Shown: positions 42,011 to 55,800, numbered from the stretch's first letter. The stretch: 64,000 nt of DNA from Zygaena filipendulae (GCA_907165275.2 CAJRBF020000005.1:124001-188000); one strand, 5' to 3'. Notes: a model not told the origin generated them from the sequence alone. Program-made: numbers and translations.

Positions 42011-43209
42011 GTATTTTTGGTCTTCACACTGCAGTTCACATTCTAATTCCGAATTATTTATGAGCTTTATTTGTTTCTTTTCTTAACCAAACCCCAGCAC
42101 AGTGATCCAAAATTTTGTGTGTGTGTTATTGGAGACCAATCTCTCCCTGGAACTTGGAACTTCAGCTGATGAACTCTCCGTCATACTGCAAGCAGTAAGG
42201 CCGTAGCCTAGCCGTAGCTGTAGAGTTGAATGGCTCTCTCTCGCCTGTGAACCCACTCGGGCATCCAACTCGTTCTGCCATATCAGAACATTGGCAGGCA
42301 CATCGTGTTGAAAAACACAAAGGTTGCCGAGAATCTAACGTCAGCGACGAGGTCGCCAACAGCCGATCCCCCAGCCTCTGCACAACGGTCTCGATCGCAA
42401 AGCGCAGGGACCTACGTAAGCATACATAATTATGGTTGCGAGTCTCAGTAGCTCCGGTCTGTCACCGCAGCCAGCAATCGAGCCACAGAGCGCATTGGCC
42501 CATCAGTAATATTTATAATAAAAAGAAAGGTAAAACAGAAAGAAGAGCGAACAACCCTTCCCTGGTGTAGGAGAGGGCCGGCATCTCCAGTCAGCCGCAT
42601 CGGTGATATGTAGATTGAATAACATGGAAGGCGTTGTTATTCAAGGTAAGGTACAAGGCGCACAACGAAACTCGTCACGGCGCAGATGACTCAAGGCGCG
42701 GATTTTTACCCATCTACGCCATCATACGCTCGCGACGTGCAATGTCCAACCGTTCAAGATTAGAGTTCCGTTTGCTTCGAGCCTATTTGGTACTATGATT
42801 TGAAGATCCTTCCTCGTGACTAATGTTTGTAGGTCTACGCTCGAGATATCCTAACGGACGTCAAGTGCACTGACAGACCTTCGCACAAAAACATTAAATC
42901 ACTCTGCGCTATCGCTCGCTCAACAAGACTATTCGTAACGAACCGTCTTTTGTAATGATAAAATCAATACAAATATTCCACTCAAAGCATCTCGTTCACG
43001 AAGCACATCGGCCCACATACGCTTTCATGCGACCACCAAGTATCGCAATCGCGCATGCTCGCCTCTGCACAACGCAATCAGGACACAATGCGTAATGACG
43101 AAACTTTCAGGTCTTCGCGCGAGATATCCTAACGGACGTCAAGCGCGTGTACGAATCCTTGCACAAAGCGATAAATCGTTATGAGCGCAGACCGTTCGAC
43201 CACGACGTA
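42011..43209. other. Unassigned sequence between gypsy 2 and Polinton 2
   Basis: Should contain gypsy 2 gag or leader, but I cannot recognise it. A diverged repeat of 80 bp or more occurs at about 42828 and 43110 (shared GAGATATCCTAACGGACGTC), 282 bp apart. The short frames at 42083-42429 are not convincing. GACGTA at 43204-43209 is the candidate target duplication of Polinton 2. Confidence 0.4.
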
Positions 43210-43310
43210 AGTAGTGTATTATTGGGCATTCTGGCCCCCCAGTCGTCCGCTTTGCTACCGACCGTTCGCTGCGCTCACTCTGGGTTGCAGAATGCCCAAT
43301 AATACACTAC
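43210..43310. repeat. Polinton 2 terminal hairpin
   Basis: After AGTA, GTGTATTATTGGGCATTCTG pairs with CAGAATGCCCAATAATACAC at 43288-43307, about 95 bp in total. The central part has shorter imperfect arms. It is directly comparable to 16571-16673 of Polinton 1. Confidence 0.85.
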
Positions 43311-43424
43311 GAATGACACTATAATCATGTGATCAGAGAACGGATAAATACAGAATCGGCCATTCATATTTTCTTTCAATTACCAGCGTTCATATTTTAA
43401 TACAAAAATGGTTAGCTAACACAT

Positions 43425-43725
43425 CCGGCTGAAGCCCCGTGGTAAGTAACTTCTGAGAGACCCATGGTAAGATTCTCTCACCGAATGTCCTGCCTAAACA
43501 CCTTCGGCTGAAGCCCCATGGTAAGTAACTTCTGAGAGACCCGTGGTAAGATTCTCTCACCGAAAGTGTAACCTAACGTATTCGGCTGAAGCCCCGTGGT
43601 AAGTAACTTCTGAGAGACCCGTGGTAAGATTCTCTCACCAAATGTCCTACCTAAACACGTTCGGCTGAAGCCCCATGGTAAGTAACTTCTGAGAGACCCG
43701 TGGTAAGATTCTCTCACCGAATGCC
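43425..43725. repeat. Subterminal tandem repeat of Polinton 2, four copies of about 79 bp
   Basis: The unit has core TTCGGCTGAAGCCCCGTGG ... TTCTGAGAGACCCGTGG ... GATTCTCTCACCGAATG. Four copies are 95 percent or more alike by eye. The minus-strand frames over this region are by-products. Confidence 0.9.
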
Positions 43726-45304
43726 AAAAAAAAAATTGAAGTAAAAGTAAATAACGAATGCAGAAACTTATTAAAAAAATAATGAATGTGCTGATAATGA
43801 AAGAAATTATAAACCGCTGATTTCGAATGTTTTAAACATAAAAAAATTTTGGAATGGAAAAACTGTGACAATAATAAATTAACTTACGTTTTGTTGCTCT
43901 GCTCCATTTAAACACTTCACATTTTTAATTCTACGTTTAAAAATAATTTAAATACCACAAATTAACACTTTTCGTCATTAATTAAATAATATGAAAAGGT
44001 CTTCACTATAAGAACAAAACTGCCAGAATGTTGTGTGTCATACAAAACGTTCCTAGTTTTACCCAAATATATATCATGTTATTTTAATAGTACAGCAGCT
44101 AAACATATGTTAATAACGTAATTTGCGTTATTATTGTTGAATTACTTAGACCTAATTAGCTTGCTAATGAACCTAGAACTTAATCTACTTAGTTGATAAA
44201 TAAGATACAACTTTTTTCTTATTGTTATTTTAAAAATTACAACAATAAAATTTTCAAAGCCTTGGCTAAGTACTCAACCGATAACAATCATGAAATTTCG
44301 CATACACTTTGAACATTGAAAATAACATAATTATAATATCTTTCATCCAAAAAAGTAACTGTTTGCGAAGGATAGGAAATTGACTAAAGAAAATCTACAT
44401 GATCGCGAGTGAAGCCGCGGACAAAAGCTAGTGAATTAATTATCGCATGTTATATTAAGTAACAGCTCCTGAACTAACATTGCATATGCACACTCAGCAT
44501 TGGAATTCTTTTTAAGTCTGTTTTACGTCATGTAACCTGAGAGTTTTGTTTTTCACTTTATGTTACAGTAATAGTTAAAAATCGGAAAATGTCAAATGAA
44601 CCTACCTATCGAGATATTAGAAAATAATTAGGAGGTACATCATGATCAGAAACTAAGATAGTTTCAGTTTTATATTATTAGTAAGTGATTGTCTTGCATA
44701 ATACGAAGAAATATATTATATTTATCGTATTTCACACAGTAATCTCATAGATTTGACTATTAAAAATTGAAATAGTAATAACGTGAAACGATCGCAACAA
44801 GTGGAGGTTCATATAGTAGTTTCATTTTTCACTCATTATACTTATAATATTTTCAGGAATTTTAGTAACTGACTAACTCAAGATTTCGTTTTCACTTGTA
44901 CCGCGACATTGTTATGTTTTTGTAATTTTCATTCAAAGAAACCGCATATTTTCCAATTTAAACAGCTATAAGTAACTTCCTAATATAATAAATTTTCTTA
45001 TTTATACCAATGTTATTTACGAACGAATAAGGTTAAAATTCCCGTAAAAGCGTTTTTAACTTTGGTCATTGTGAATTAATTACAATTTTCGCTGATTATT
45101 TATTATTACTGGTGGTAAAATAAGTTACTTACAAAAAATTTTAGTGAAAAGAAGATACAAGGTCCTGTAAATTGAAATGTAAGTAAGTAGTAATAATATT
45201 TTCTTAATTTTATTTCTGGAAAGAGTATGTGTAGGAAATAGAGATATGAACACAGGACTATAATAAGCAATTGCACCAACATAGTTATAGATAATACAGC
45301 ATAC
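43726..45304. other. AT-rich stretch of Polinton 2 without genes
   Basis: No convincing coding frame. A piece at about 44395-44435, CGCGAGTGAAGCCGCGGACA, is typical of lepidopteran repeat ends. An upstream exon of the spliced gene at 59194 might be here but was not found. Confidence 0.4.
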
Positions 45305-45648
45305 CAGATATCCGTAGGGAACACGGAGCAGTGCCTGGGACTTGCGACCCAGGTGTAGGTTTAATGGGGCCCCTTTACAATGCATGAATGCTCACCTCCA
45401 CTGCCCGTGCTCCCGACTTAAGCAAACCTCTGGAAACAATTAGATGACACAGCACACGTAATCACTATTAGATTGATACGACACTATAACTGCACTGAAC
45501 CGAACACAAAGTAACAATGAACCGTGGCTTACGCATACCCGCGTTTTATATCAAGTTCTAACAAAGACGAGTCGGGCAATGGAGTGGAGCGGGGGAACGG
45601 ACAACTACTATACGTCGGCGGGAAACGTTAGTGATAACGAAACTATCC
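45305..45648. repeat. Direct repeat, left copy (possible LTR)
   Basis: Nearly identical to 58838-59178, from AGATATCCGTAGGGAACACG to GATAACGAAACTA. On the minus strand there is a TATAAAACGCGGG box (about 45540-45553), which fits an LTR promoter. Weaker similarity continues about 30 bp to the left. No target duplication was found, so LTR status is unproven. Confidence 0.6.
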
Positions 45649-46727
45649 TCTCGCCGACACGGCCATACTGACATGCGCACGTCCTCGGGTGCTAAAATCA
45701 CAGAAAGAAATCCGAGATAGAAAACTAATACGAACGCTCGTTCATCCTGACATAATATCTCACTCTCAACATCACTCAAAAACACTCGTATAATATAGCT
45801 TTCGAAACACTCAAAAACACTGGCACAATTTAACTATTAGAAAATGATATCTAAGTAAAACTGGATTGAATCGTGCTAGTCCGAAGTAGTAGCTGCAGAC
45901 ACATTCTTTTTTCCGGGTTATGCTAGACCGGACGCATTTTTTTTGTCCCTGTAGCCACCACACATTTTTTCAGCACAAAATTCAATCACCAATTTTTTTT
46001 TTCTTTTCTTTTTTTGTTTGTCTTTCTTCTCGAGTTCTCTAACTACTGAATAACACCAAGTTCTCCAACTTCTGAATAACACCGAGTTCTCCAACTACTG
46101 AATAACACCGAGTTCTCCAACTACTGAATAACACTTTCAATCTTTCGCCGACACGCCATCCTCGCTGACAAACTACTCCTGAGGATGCCACCAATACAAT
46201 AACTATCTCACCGATTGTAAGACCGCGCGAACACCGTTGACGTTTCGAATAGTCACACTCACAACCAAATAAAAATCGTTACTTACTGAATTCCTAAATT
46301 AACTTGTCAGAATACCGCAAATCTACTCAACGACGATTATGATCTACCTACCCTACGATTAGAAAAACTGATCAATTCTAGATCCTATTCACGCTCATAA
46401 AATTAATACTAAATAACGACCGACGGCTAGGTACGTGGATAGATAACAGATAATTACTAGAAAAACTTAAAATCGTCTAGATTTCAAACGCATCGAAATT
46501 CTAATGTCGATAACGAGCTACTGTGGGTAGATTTTATCTCTCTTACAATAGACAAAAGTTCAAACTCACAAGATTTCAACCCCGTGGTTGCAAAACTAGA
46601 AGTCAGTCATGATCGCAGAATTGTCGGGTAGATGAGAAACAACAGTTAAAATTTTGCAGTACCCTACAAAATTCTAAACAACTAGGTAGATATGATTATA
46701 TCACAAAACTTAATGGACAAAGGTATC
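45649..46727. other. Region between direct repeat and BEL/Pao 2
   Basis: No gene. It contains a 26-bp tandem repeat (core GTTCTCCAACTACTGAATAACACC, four copies, 46028-46134) after T-rich runs, and two CGCCGACACG-containing words. It may be the interior of a non-autonomous LTR element together with 58391-58837. The BEL duplication GTATC is at 46723-46727. Confidence 0.45.
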
Positions 46728-47146
46728 TGTTACGACTTGTGCCGGCGTGGGACACTCGAAACTCAGAATTTGGTGGGTAATGAAAATTATGTTCGAATCT
46801 GGATAACTTTCGCAACAAATGATTTCCAACCTGATAGGTTTAGGCTGAGATCAATCAACGGAGGAAAGAAAAGGTACTTACAGGATTATTCGATGAAAGA
46901 TTCCTGCTGCCGGCAGCGGGCGTCTTACTCCATCTTGATTCGAATCCAAAAAGGCCGGTTTGACATTTCCAGCCATTTACGTCACCGCGAATGCATGTTC
47001 TTGTCAATGCGTATGCAGTGTCATAGACGTAGAAGTTTTACTACGTGCGCCCTCCATATTACATGATTAACTTTCACCACACGGTTTAGGTTTTGGGAAT
47101 TAGGATAGGAAAATGAAAGGAACAATAAGGAAGGGAAGCCGCAACA
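46728..47146 (-). repeat. BEL/Pao 2 3' LTR
   Basis: Begins TGTTGCGGCTTCCC and ends GTCGTAACA on the minus strand. Only a handful of differences from the other LTR, so the insertion is fairly young. The 124-aa plus-strand frame inside occurs in both LTRs and is not a gene. 47147-47353 is untranslated, ending near a purine-rich AGGTGGGGAGAGA that fits a polypurine tract. Confidence 0.94.
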
Positions 47147-47353
47147 TCTCTCCCCACCTGAAATCTACCAGGGATTTCACAGAAAACATTCAGACCGGAA
47201 GCAAATCCAAGATCCGATGTTAAAGTTGAATGATACATACGTGTTGAAACTGTCAAGTAGTGCAAACCCCAGTAATCTAAACAATTAAACTAAACTTTAC
47301 AAAAAAAGAATAAACTAAAATTAACGGATAATGTATAAAGGCGCAAGGAACGT

Positions 47354-50300
47354 TTATTGTGAAAGTGAAGAGTCAGCTGTAACCGGAAGCGGACACACTT
47401 TCACAATAGGTCGCTTCACCATCCCATACTGAGTTTTTAAAGTCACGACCCGGACGACGTTATCCTTCCCCGGATGTATCTCCTCTACCCGTCCCAGCCT
47501 CCATTGGGTTGGGGGTACATTGGGCTCGACAATCATGACAACGTCCCCCAGCTTCATGTTCGACGCAGAATTCGAAAACCACTTTGTTTTCTGTTGTAAC
47601 GTGTGTAAATAATCCGTCTGCCAAACACCCCAGAATCTCTGGGTTAGACTCCGCAGCATCTGCCAGCGAGATCGAAACGTATTAGTAGCTTTATCAAATT
47701 GACACTCCGGAACGGAAACCAACGGGCTACCGATAATAAAATGACCGGGGGTCAAAACGTCGGTTTCACTTGGATCAGACGAGAGAGCGCAGAGGGGCCT
47801 AGAATTCAGCATGGCTTCGATTTTGGTAAGCACGGTGATGAATTCCTCCAATGTTAGCACCTGCATTCCCAGTACTCGTTTCAGGTGATATTTTGCCGAT
47901 TTTATTCCACTTTCAAATATTCCCCCAAAATGGGGAGCACCTGGAGGGTTGAGTTTCCAAATGACCCGACGTCTGGCCAGCTCGCTGTACAGAGGATCCT
48001 TTTGCGTGTTGATCATTTCAAAGACCTCATTCAGATAATTCCTCGCTCCGACGAAGTTCGTGCCACAGTCGGTCACTACGGTACGACACAGTCCTCTACG
48101 TGCCACGAATCGGTCAAAGGCAGCGAGAAATGCCTCCGTGGATAGCTCGGTGACCGCCTCTAGGTGAACCGCCTTAACCGACAAGCAGACGATCAGACAA
48201 ATGTAGCATTTATAAGTTCTTGCGTTTCTTCGTTTGCTTTCCTTAATGAGGAAGGGGCCCCCGAAGTCCATTCCCACGTTCTGGAAACATCTTCCGGTTT
48301 CGAAACGTATTGCGGGCAGGTCGCCCATGACTGCTCGATGTGGAACAGGTTGGACTTTAATACAAGTGATACATTTCGACAAACGCGATCGAATGGCATT
48401 TCGTATTCCAAGTATCCAAAACTTTCGACCAATCAGTGATTGTAATGTACGAGGGCCGCAATGCATATATAAAGCGTGATAATGATCAATAAGTAAAGTG
48501 GTCAACTCCCCCTTCTTGGGTAGGAGTACAGGATGCATCATATTGTACGGAAAAGGGGAATTGCTCAGTCGCCCCCCTACTCGCGACAAGCCGTGCGGGT
48601 CCAGATACGGAGAGAGCTTCTGCATCGGCCGTTCGCACTCTTTTTTCTGTCTCACAGCTCGAATCACCTCCGGGAATGCCGCTGCTTGTACATACTTGAC
48701 TAAGAGTTCCACCGCAGCCTCCAGTTCTAGGGCTGTCAGGGGGCCTCCCTGTCGGTCCTTAGGACTCCTCAGATTCGTGAAAAATCGTACACACCAGGCG
48801 GTTATACGCTGCAGTCTAGACCAGGAGGAGTATCGTCTGAGCAGCTGATCCCAGGTATTTAGTTCTTGAGAGACTAATACCGCCCTTTTCATTTCCGGTA
48901 GCGTGTCCCGGACGAGAGGGGGGTTCTTCGGCCATGCTGTTGGGTCAGAACAAAGCCATTGTGGGCCCACCCACCAATTCGAGCAAGCTATCAGCTGTGA
49001 ACAAGACAGACCCCGGCTGCAGTAGTCGGCAGGGTTGTCTGCTGTTGGTACATGTCTCCAATGGACCGCTGGAAGAGCATCTGTAATTTGCACAACACGG
49101 TGAGCCACAAATGTTTTTAACTTGAACGGCTCCGTATTCAACCACGATAAAACGGTCTTACTATCTGTGAATGCTATCACCTGCGAGAGATAAGTGTATC
49201 CTTGAGTAATTTGTTTATATGCTTCAGTACTTTTGACAACAATACCGCTCCACATAATTCCAATCGATTTACTGTGAGTGTCTTTAGCGGTGCCACCTTG
49301 GATTTAGCCATCAGCAGATGAAGCGTGGTTTGATGCGTTTGCACTGTGCGCAAATAAACGCAGCATCCATAGGCCTTTGTAGATCCGTCACAAAACCCAA
49401 CCAGCTGGAAATCATAAGAATTTTTCGGACAAATAAGTCTTGGTATTTTTACCTGGTTTAGATATTGAAGTTCCCATACAAAGTCACTCCATAAGATCTC
49501 AACATCGTAGGGCACCGGCTCGTCCCACGCAAGTTCTAAGCGCCACAGCGTTTGCAGAAGTAGTTTAGCAATCAACACCATGGGCGCAAGCCATCCCAGC
49601 GGATCAAATATGCGCGCGACATTTGACAGGATCGCTCGTTTTGTACAATCTTTGTTAATTGCAGCTACACAGTAGGTGAACGTGTCCGTTTGTGGCTCCC
49701 ACTGAACTCCCAGGATTTTTAAAGTGTTTTATTTGCCTCTTCGGAAAACACCTTAGGAGCCTGACAGTGTTCCTCTGGTAGTTCCCGCAGAAACTCTGGG
49801 GAGTTGCTAGTCCATTTATGCAATTTAAAGTTAGCCTTATTTAACAGTGCTATAAGGTCTTGCCTGAGTTCTATCGCTGATGCCAGATCAGGGGCTCCAG
49901 TGGTGATGTCATCCATGAAGACCTCCTGGCGCAGTACCTGAGCAGCTCGGGGACAGGCTGCACCATGATCCTCGGCAAGCTGCCGTAGAGTCCGTATAGC
50001 AAGGTACGGAGAGCTGGTAACACCATAAGTGACGGTGTTCAGTTCGTATTCCACGACAGGCTCGGAAGGCGATCCTCTCCATAAAATGTGCTGTAGTGGG
50101 CGGTCCTCCTGTCTGATGAGGATACCCCGGTACATTTTTGTGATGTCGCTTGTAAACACCACCTTTGCAGTCGAAATTTGGTTAGTATGTCGGTGATGTC
50201 CACCTGCAATTTTGAGCCAGTATACACAATATCATTCAAGGAACGTCCATTTGAAGATTTACAACTTGCATCATAAACCACCCTCAGCTTAGTGGTACTA

Positions 50301-51369
50301 CTGTCCGGTTTTATGACGCAGTGATGAGGTATGAAATATTTTCCTTTGTAAACTGATCCGGTTACTGCCTGCATGTGACCCAGTTCCTGATATTCCTGCA
50401 TGAAATCGACATACGCAGACTGCAACTGAGGGTGCTTAACCAGTCGTCCTTCCAGGTTGAGGAGTCTTGACATGGCTGAGCTATGCGAATCGCCAAGCGG
50501 GCACTCTTCGCATGCCGTCTTTTTTAGAATGGGCACAACATAAGTTCCATCTGGATCCTGGTGAACCGAAGCAGTATACAGGCGCTCACACTCTTCGTCT
50601 TCAGGATTTAGCAGTCTGGCTTGGGGAGGCTCTTCAACAGACCAGAACTGCTGCATTAGATCTGGAATAGTAGATGCTAGCAATGACACTGCCTGGTGCT
50701 CGGGTGGTTGTTGAAGTTGCACCTTCCCCGTTAATATCCATCCAAACACACTGTTGAGCGCCACCGGCAGCCCTGGTCCAGGCTCTATCCGTTGCCCATT
50801 AAATATGGCATGAAAAATTTCAGCACCCAGTAGTAGGTCAATTTCAGCCGGTTTATCAAAGTCTTCATCGGCTAGAGACAAATGTGAGAAATGTTCACGA
50901 AAACCAGCCAGCTCCACTACAGGCATCTTAGCAGTGATTTTCTCCATAACCAGAGGCTCAACTCGGAAGCGTGGATTATCCATGTGGTGTGGCTGAATCG
51001 TACATGTAGTCATACCTTTTATTTGACTGATCCGGTGGTCACCCAGTCCGGAGACAGCAAGACGGCATCGTCGAAGAGGTAGGCCAAGCCGTCTGACACA
51101 TGCTTCAGTGAGAAAACAATCCTGTGCCCCACTATCGATCAAGGCTCGGAGCAAAAGTGTTGTCCCATTCAGGGATGTGACTCGAACTGTACATGTACCG
51201 AGCAACACCAGGGACCGACCGGTACCGAAGCTCACACTTGAATCTGGAATGTAGACAGTATGATTCGTGGAGGTGTTTGGCTCAGATGTACCAGCCTTGG
51301 CGTCCATATGTAAGTAGGTGTGGTGACGCTCACCACATATTAAACATCCAGTCATAGAGTTACAATTAT
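47354..51369 (-). pseudogene. pol: BEL/Pao 2 gag end and pol (protease, RT, RNase H, integrase)
   Basis: Read leftwards: zinc knuckle CLICGERHHTYLH, protease ALIDSGAQDCFL (about 51130), RT with LRVVYDASC, FTSDITKMYRGI, YGVTSSPYLA and FMDD (about 49910), RNase H FTDSKTVLSWL (about 49150), then a full integrase with zinc-binding residues, Asp in VGMDFGGPF, Asp in VVTDCGTNF, Glu in GGIFESGIKSAK, and a C-terminal GDVVMIVEPNVPPTQWRLG domain ending at 47354. Frame changes occur near 50150, 49720 and 49200. Each domain's key residues are otherwise kept. Confidence 0.92.
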
Positions 51370-51701
51370 ATTCCGTCCGTGGAGCTTGTTTGAAGCGGAC
51401 ATACGCATCGTTCTCGCAATTTCTCTCAGCCTCATTTAATATAGTACAGTGATAATAATTCGATCGTGGTGCAACCACTTAGGGTCCATTGTCGTGTAAT
51501 TTGACTACGCTGTGTTATTACGTTTCCGCCCGTGGAGCTGGTTTGAAGCGGACATACGCATCGTTCTCGCAATTTCTCTAAACTGCGTTGATACACATAG
51601 TGCAGTGATAATTCCTTCGTAGTGCTACCACATAAGATCCACTGTCGTGTGGTCTGGTTGCGCTGTGTTGACACCTACTGTTGCTACGTTCGTTTTGCAA
51701 G

Positions 51702-52628
51702 ATGCAGCGCACTCCACCATCACCGCAAAAATGCTTGTCGACTCCTGATTTATCATACTTAACACCGGATAATAATTCGGTTTTGGCCGGAACACGCAAG
51801 CGTAGGTGCCCGGATAGCGATATAGATTCGATCCTTGAGTTGGTTGAAAGGAAAATTAATGATCAACTTAATTCATGGAAGACTCGACTGGATACTTCAA
51901 TCTCAGAGACCATCGTAAGCGCCGTGAATGTTGTTCTCGAGCGGGAAATGGGTAAATTATCGTGTGCTCTAACTGATTCGCTTCAAAAAATTAACACCAG
52001 GTTGGATGATGTAGACAAAACACTCACATATAACTCGGATAGACAAGATTCATTTGAAACTCGTCTTGCATCCATTGAAAAAAACTTGATATCCGAAATT
52101 GATCTTAGTGAACAGCTGAATAAGTTACAATTTAAAATAGATGGTATGGAGCAGCAGTCGAGGCAGTGTAACGTGGAGATAATTAATATCCCTGAGCGCC
52201 GAGATGAAAAATTAATGGCAATTGTCGAAAAAATTTCTATAACTATTAAGCAGCCTTTTAATCCCGGGGATATAGTCTCAGTTCACCGTGTACCACACAT
52301 GGACCCGAAGAACGCCCGCCCTAAAAACATTATATTAAAATTCGCTTCTAAAATCGCTCGTGACAACTTTATTACCGCGGCGCGTGCGGCGAGAGGTTTG
52401 AGTTCGGATCAGTTTGTGTCGACCTCTGGAGCTTCGTATAAGATCTACGTAAACGAACACTTAACACTGCGAAATAAGATGCTTTTTCGCATGTGTCGAG
52501 ATGTTGCCAGTAAGCATGGTTATAGGTATGTTTGGGTTAGACATGGTACTGTACTGGTTAGACATACAGATTCCTCTCCTGTGTTTGCGGTACGATCGGA
52601 GAAAGACATTGCAAAAATTATACCTTAA
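51702..52628 (+). CDS. LINE ORF1 protein
   Basis: 308 aa from the ATG at 51702. A disordered start is followed by a coiled coil (about residues 45-150), then the block CNVEIINIPERRDEKLMAIV and VSVHRVPHMDPKNARPKNII, which resembles the baculovirus FP25K-like/RRM region found in ORF1 of many insect LINEs, with YVNEHLTLRNKMLF following. It is thought to bind element RNA and form the particle. No zinc knuckles seen. Confidence 0.75.
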   Translation: MQRTPPSPQKCLSTPDLSYLTPDNNSVLAGTRKRRCPDSDIDSILELVERKINDQLNSWKTRLDTSISETIVSAVNVVLEREMGKLSCALTDSLQKINTRLDDVDKTLTYNSDRQDSFETRLASIEKNLISEIDLSEQLNKLQFKIDGMEQQSRQCNVEIINIPERRDEKLMAIVEKISITIKQPFNPGDIVSVHRVPHMDPKNARPKNIILKFASKIARDNFITAARAARGLSSDQFVSTSGASYKIYVNEHLTLRNKMLFRMCRDVASKHGYRYVWVRHGTVLVRHTDSSPVFAVRSEKDIAKIIP

Positions 52629-52878
52629 CCTAAATAATCCTATGTCAAAAGATCGGCAATTCTTTTCCAAATTATGCATATTATCACCTATTAATAAAAC
52701 CACAGTTGTCTTAATGATTAAATATCTATCTTATAGTCATTTTCCATGTTACTATATTTATTCAGTTTTTGTTTGGTCTAAGACTATGATTTATACCGAT
52801 CTTGCCTACTATGGCCAAAATATTTTTTTTGTTTTTCCATTACAGCGAAAATTGTATAAATATGTACTCTTGTGTAAA

Positions 52879-55800
52879 ATGTTAAGGGTTGACATGCTCT
52901 TTATGAATCTAACACATTATTTGGGATTGATATTTAAAAAAAAAAAAAAAATTAGTAATAGTAATTGTTTAACTATTTATTACCAGAATTGCCGGGGACT
53001 TAGAACAAAATTGCACACACTTTATATGAATGTACTGTCTAATTCGTATGATATAATTGTTTTGACTGAAACATGGTTGCATGGAGACATTTTTGACAGC
53101 GAATTTATGGATACCAGATATCGAGTGTTTCGTAAGGACAGGGATCGTAATGCCAGCGGCCGGCGGGATGGCGGCGGCGTATTGGTTGCGGTTTTGAATT
53201 CGTTATGTATAGGTATTTCTGAGGTGACATTGTATGACTCGCCGCAACAACCTGGTTCCATCGACGGCGCCATGCTGCCGCCTATTGTTGACTGTGTGAA
53301 TCTTGGACTTCATTTTGGTGATTGCAATTATTTTATTTCTGCAGTTTATATACCGCCTAACGTAACTCAACATATTTATGAAACATATTTTTCTTTACTG
53401 CAAAATAGTTTATTGTATTCGACTATGAAAATCACAGATTATTTTGTAGTAGGTGACTTTAACTTACCTAACGTAGAGTGGTGTGATAATAATTATTGTT
53501 CGAAACCAAAAATTACTGGTAATATTAGTCACCCTAGCAGATGTTTGATTGAATTCATGTCAATTATGGATTGCTTTCAAGTAAATACGTTAAAAAACAA
53601 AAAAGATGGTATTCTAGATCTTGTTTTCACTAATAAAAATGATTGTACATTGTTATCTGTACAGGATCCACTGGTCCCTCTTGATGACTACCATCCTTCT
53701 TTTTATGTAATGGTGCCTGTTTCGAGTAGAGTTAAACAATTGCAATGTAAAACTCATATAAAATATTCATATAAGGATGCAGATTATACAAAAATAAATT
53801 CGAATAAATATTAAATATCGATTTGATTGGGTTATTTGAGAGTAAGTCAGCCGAAGATGCCGTGTCTGATTTTTATGAGATAATCTATGGTATTATAAAG
53901 AAACATGTACCAATTAAAGTAATAAAAGCGTCTGTTTTTCCTTGTTGGTTTAATAATAATCTTATATATCTGTTTAAAAAGAAAAGACATGCTTGGATTA
54001 ATATGAAAAAATTTAGTAATGAATCAAATTATAACATATTTTCAGAATATAGAAAACAATTTAAAAAAGCTTCCAAAATTTGCTATAAAAAATATCTCCT
54101 AAACGTAGAAAATGGAATTAGAGATAACATTAAATATTTTTGGACTTATGTATATAACAAAAAGCTAACGACAGGCATACCTAGCACTATGTGTTATAAT
54201 AATGTAACTACTGCTAGTCCTGTGGAAATATGTAACCTTTTCGCAAATTTCTTCCAGTCGGTCTATGAAACGTCTACTGTACCAATTGGCTATGATATAA
54301 GTGATGTGCATATACAAGAAATTAAAACACCTAGCACTATACTTGACAACATATTAATTCTTGATACTGATGTTGAGCAAGCATTAAAATCAATTGATAT
54401 TTCGAAGGGATCAGGAATGGATAATATACCTGCTATCTTTTTTAAGTCGATTAGTGATGTAATTAGTGAACCCCTGTGCTTTTTAATGAATAAATGCTTG
54501 CGGGAAGGTACGTTTCCTGCTATTTGGAAAAGTGCAAGGATTGTGCCAGTGCACAAGGGTGGTTCTAGTAAAAATGTTGAAAACTATAGGCCAATATCAA
54601 TTTTGTCAGTACTGTCAAAGCTTTTCGAAAGACTGGTGCATAAAGCTATATATCCATATTTACATAGCGTCATCCTTGCTGAGCAGCATGGTTTTACACA
54701 AAAACGTTCTACAGTTACAAATTTATTAAATTATACAACTCATTTATTTGAAGGTATTGACTGCAATAAACAAATTGATAGTGTGTATACAGACTTCAGG
54801 AAAGCTTTTGACCGAGTTGATCATAAAATCTTGCTTGAGAAAATTGCATTTAATGGTATAAGAGGAAATCTCTGGAGGTGGTTTAAATCTTATGTGACTA
54901 ATAGAACACAAAAGGTTGTTGTAAAAGGTTATGAATCCTATGAAATTGTTGCAAATTCTGGAGTTCCTCAAGGATCCATTCTAGGGCCTCTCCTGTTTGT
55001 CATATTTATAAATGACATTAATCAATGTTTTAAGTATTGCAACTTTATTTTGTATGCTGATGACTTAAAAATTTATCGAGTGATTGAAAATCCTACTGAT
55101 CATGACAGATTTCAAGAGGATTTAGATCGTTTCTCAGTTTATTGTGCCGAAAACAAGCTTGAGTTGAGTCTGAATAAATTTAAATCAATAACATTTACAA
55201 AGAAAAGGAATATAAGCAATTATTGCTATTCATTGTGTGGTACAATTCTTGATAAGGTAAATAGTGTCAGAGATCTTGGAATCACTTTAGATAGTAAGTT
55301 GCATTTCGACATTCACATAGAAAATATAATTAATAAGGCTTATAGGATGTATGGTTTCGTTATGCGATCTTGTATCGATTTTAAAAAACCATCAACCTAC
55401 TTGTACCTATACAAATCTTTAGTTAGATCTCAGCTTGAATATGCGGTGCCGATATGGAACCCACTTTATGACAAGTATAGTAATAGTATTGAGATGGTTC
55501 AAAAGAAATTTCTAAAATGTGTACAGTTTAGGTGTGCTCGTCCGCGCTTATCATATCGCGTACTTCTAAGTGAACATCAAATACTTGATCTGAGGTCTCG
55601 GCGCATTCAACTTGAAGCTAAGTTACTCTATGATCTCTGTCATCACCGATTCGATTGTATAGATCTTTCTAATAGGATATATTATCGCGTGCCTTCTAGA
55701 GCTGTAATGCGCTCATCACGTGCACATCAATTGTTCCATGCAAACATAAGTCGAACCAATGCTGGCATCAGATCACCACTGCATAGGATAACTACCACAT

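Noticed and set aside
43478..43871. Minus-strand frames with repeated GERILPRVSQKLL
   Set aside because: By-product of the 79-bp tandem repeat.
46692..47066. 124-aa plus-strand frame, repeated at 57931-58305
   Set aside because: Both copies lie in the two LTRs of BEL/Pao 2 on the antisense strand; duplication is explained by the LTRs and the protein has no recognisable features.
52501..52878. N-terminal extension of the LINE ORF2 frame overlapping ORF1
   Set aside because: No endonuclease similarity before about 52960; the later ATG at 52879 is a better start.
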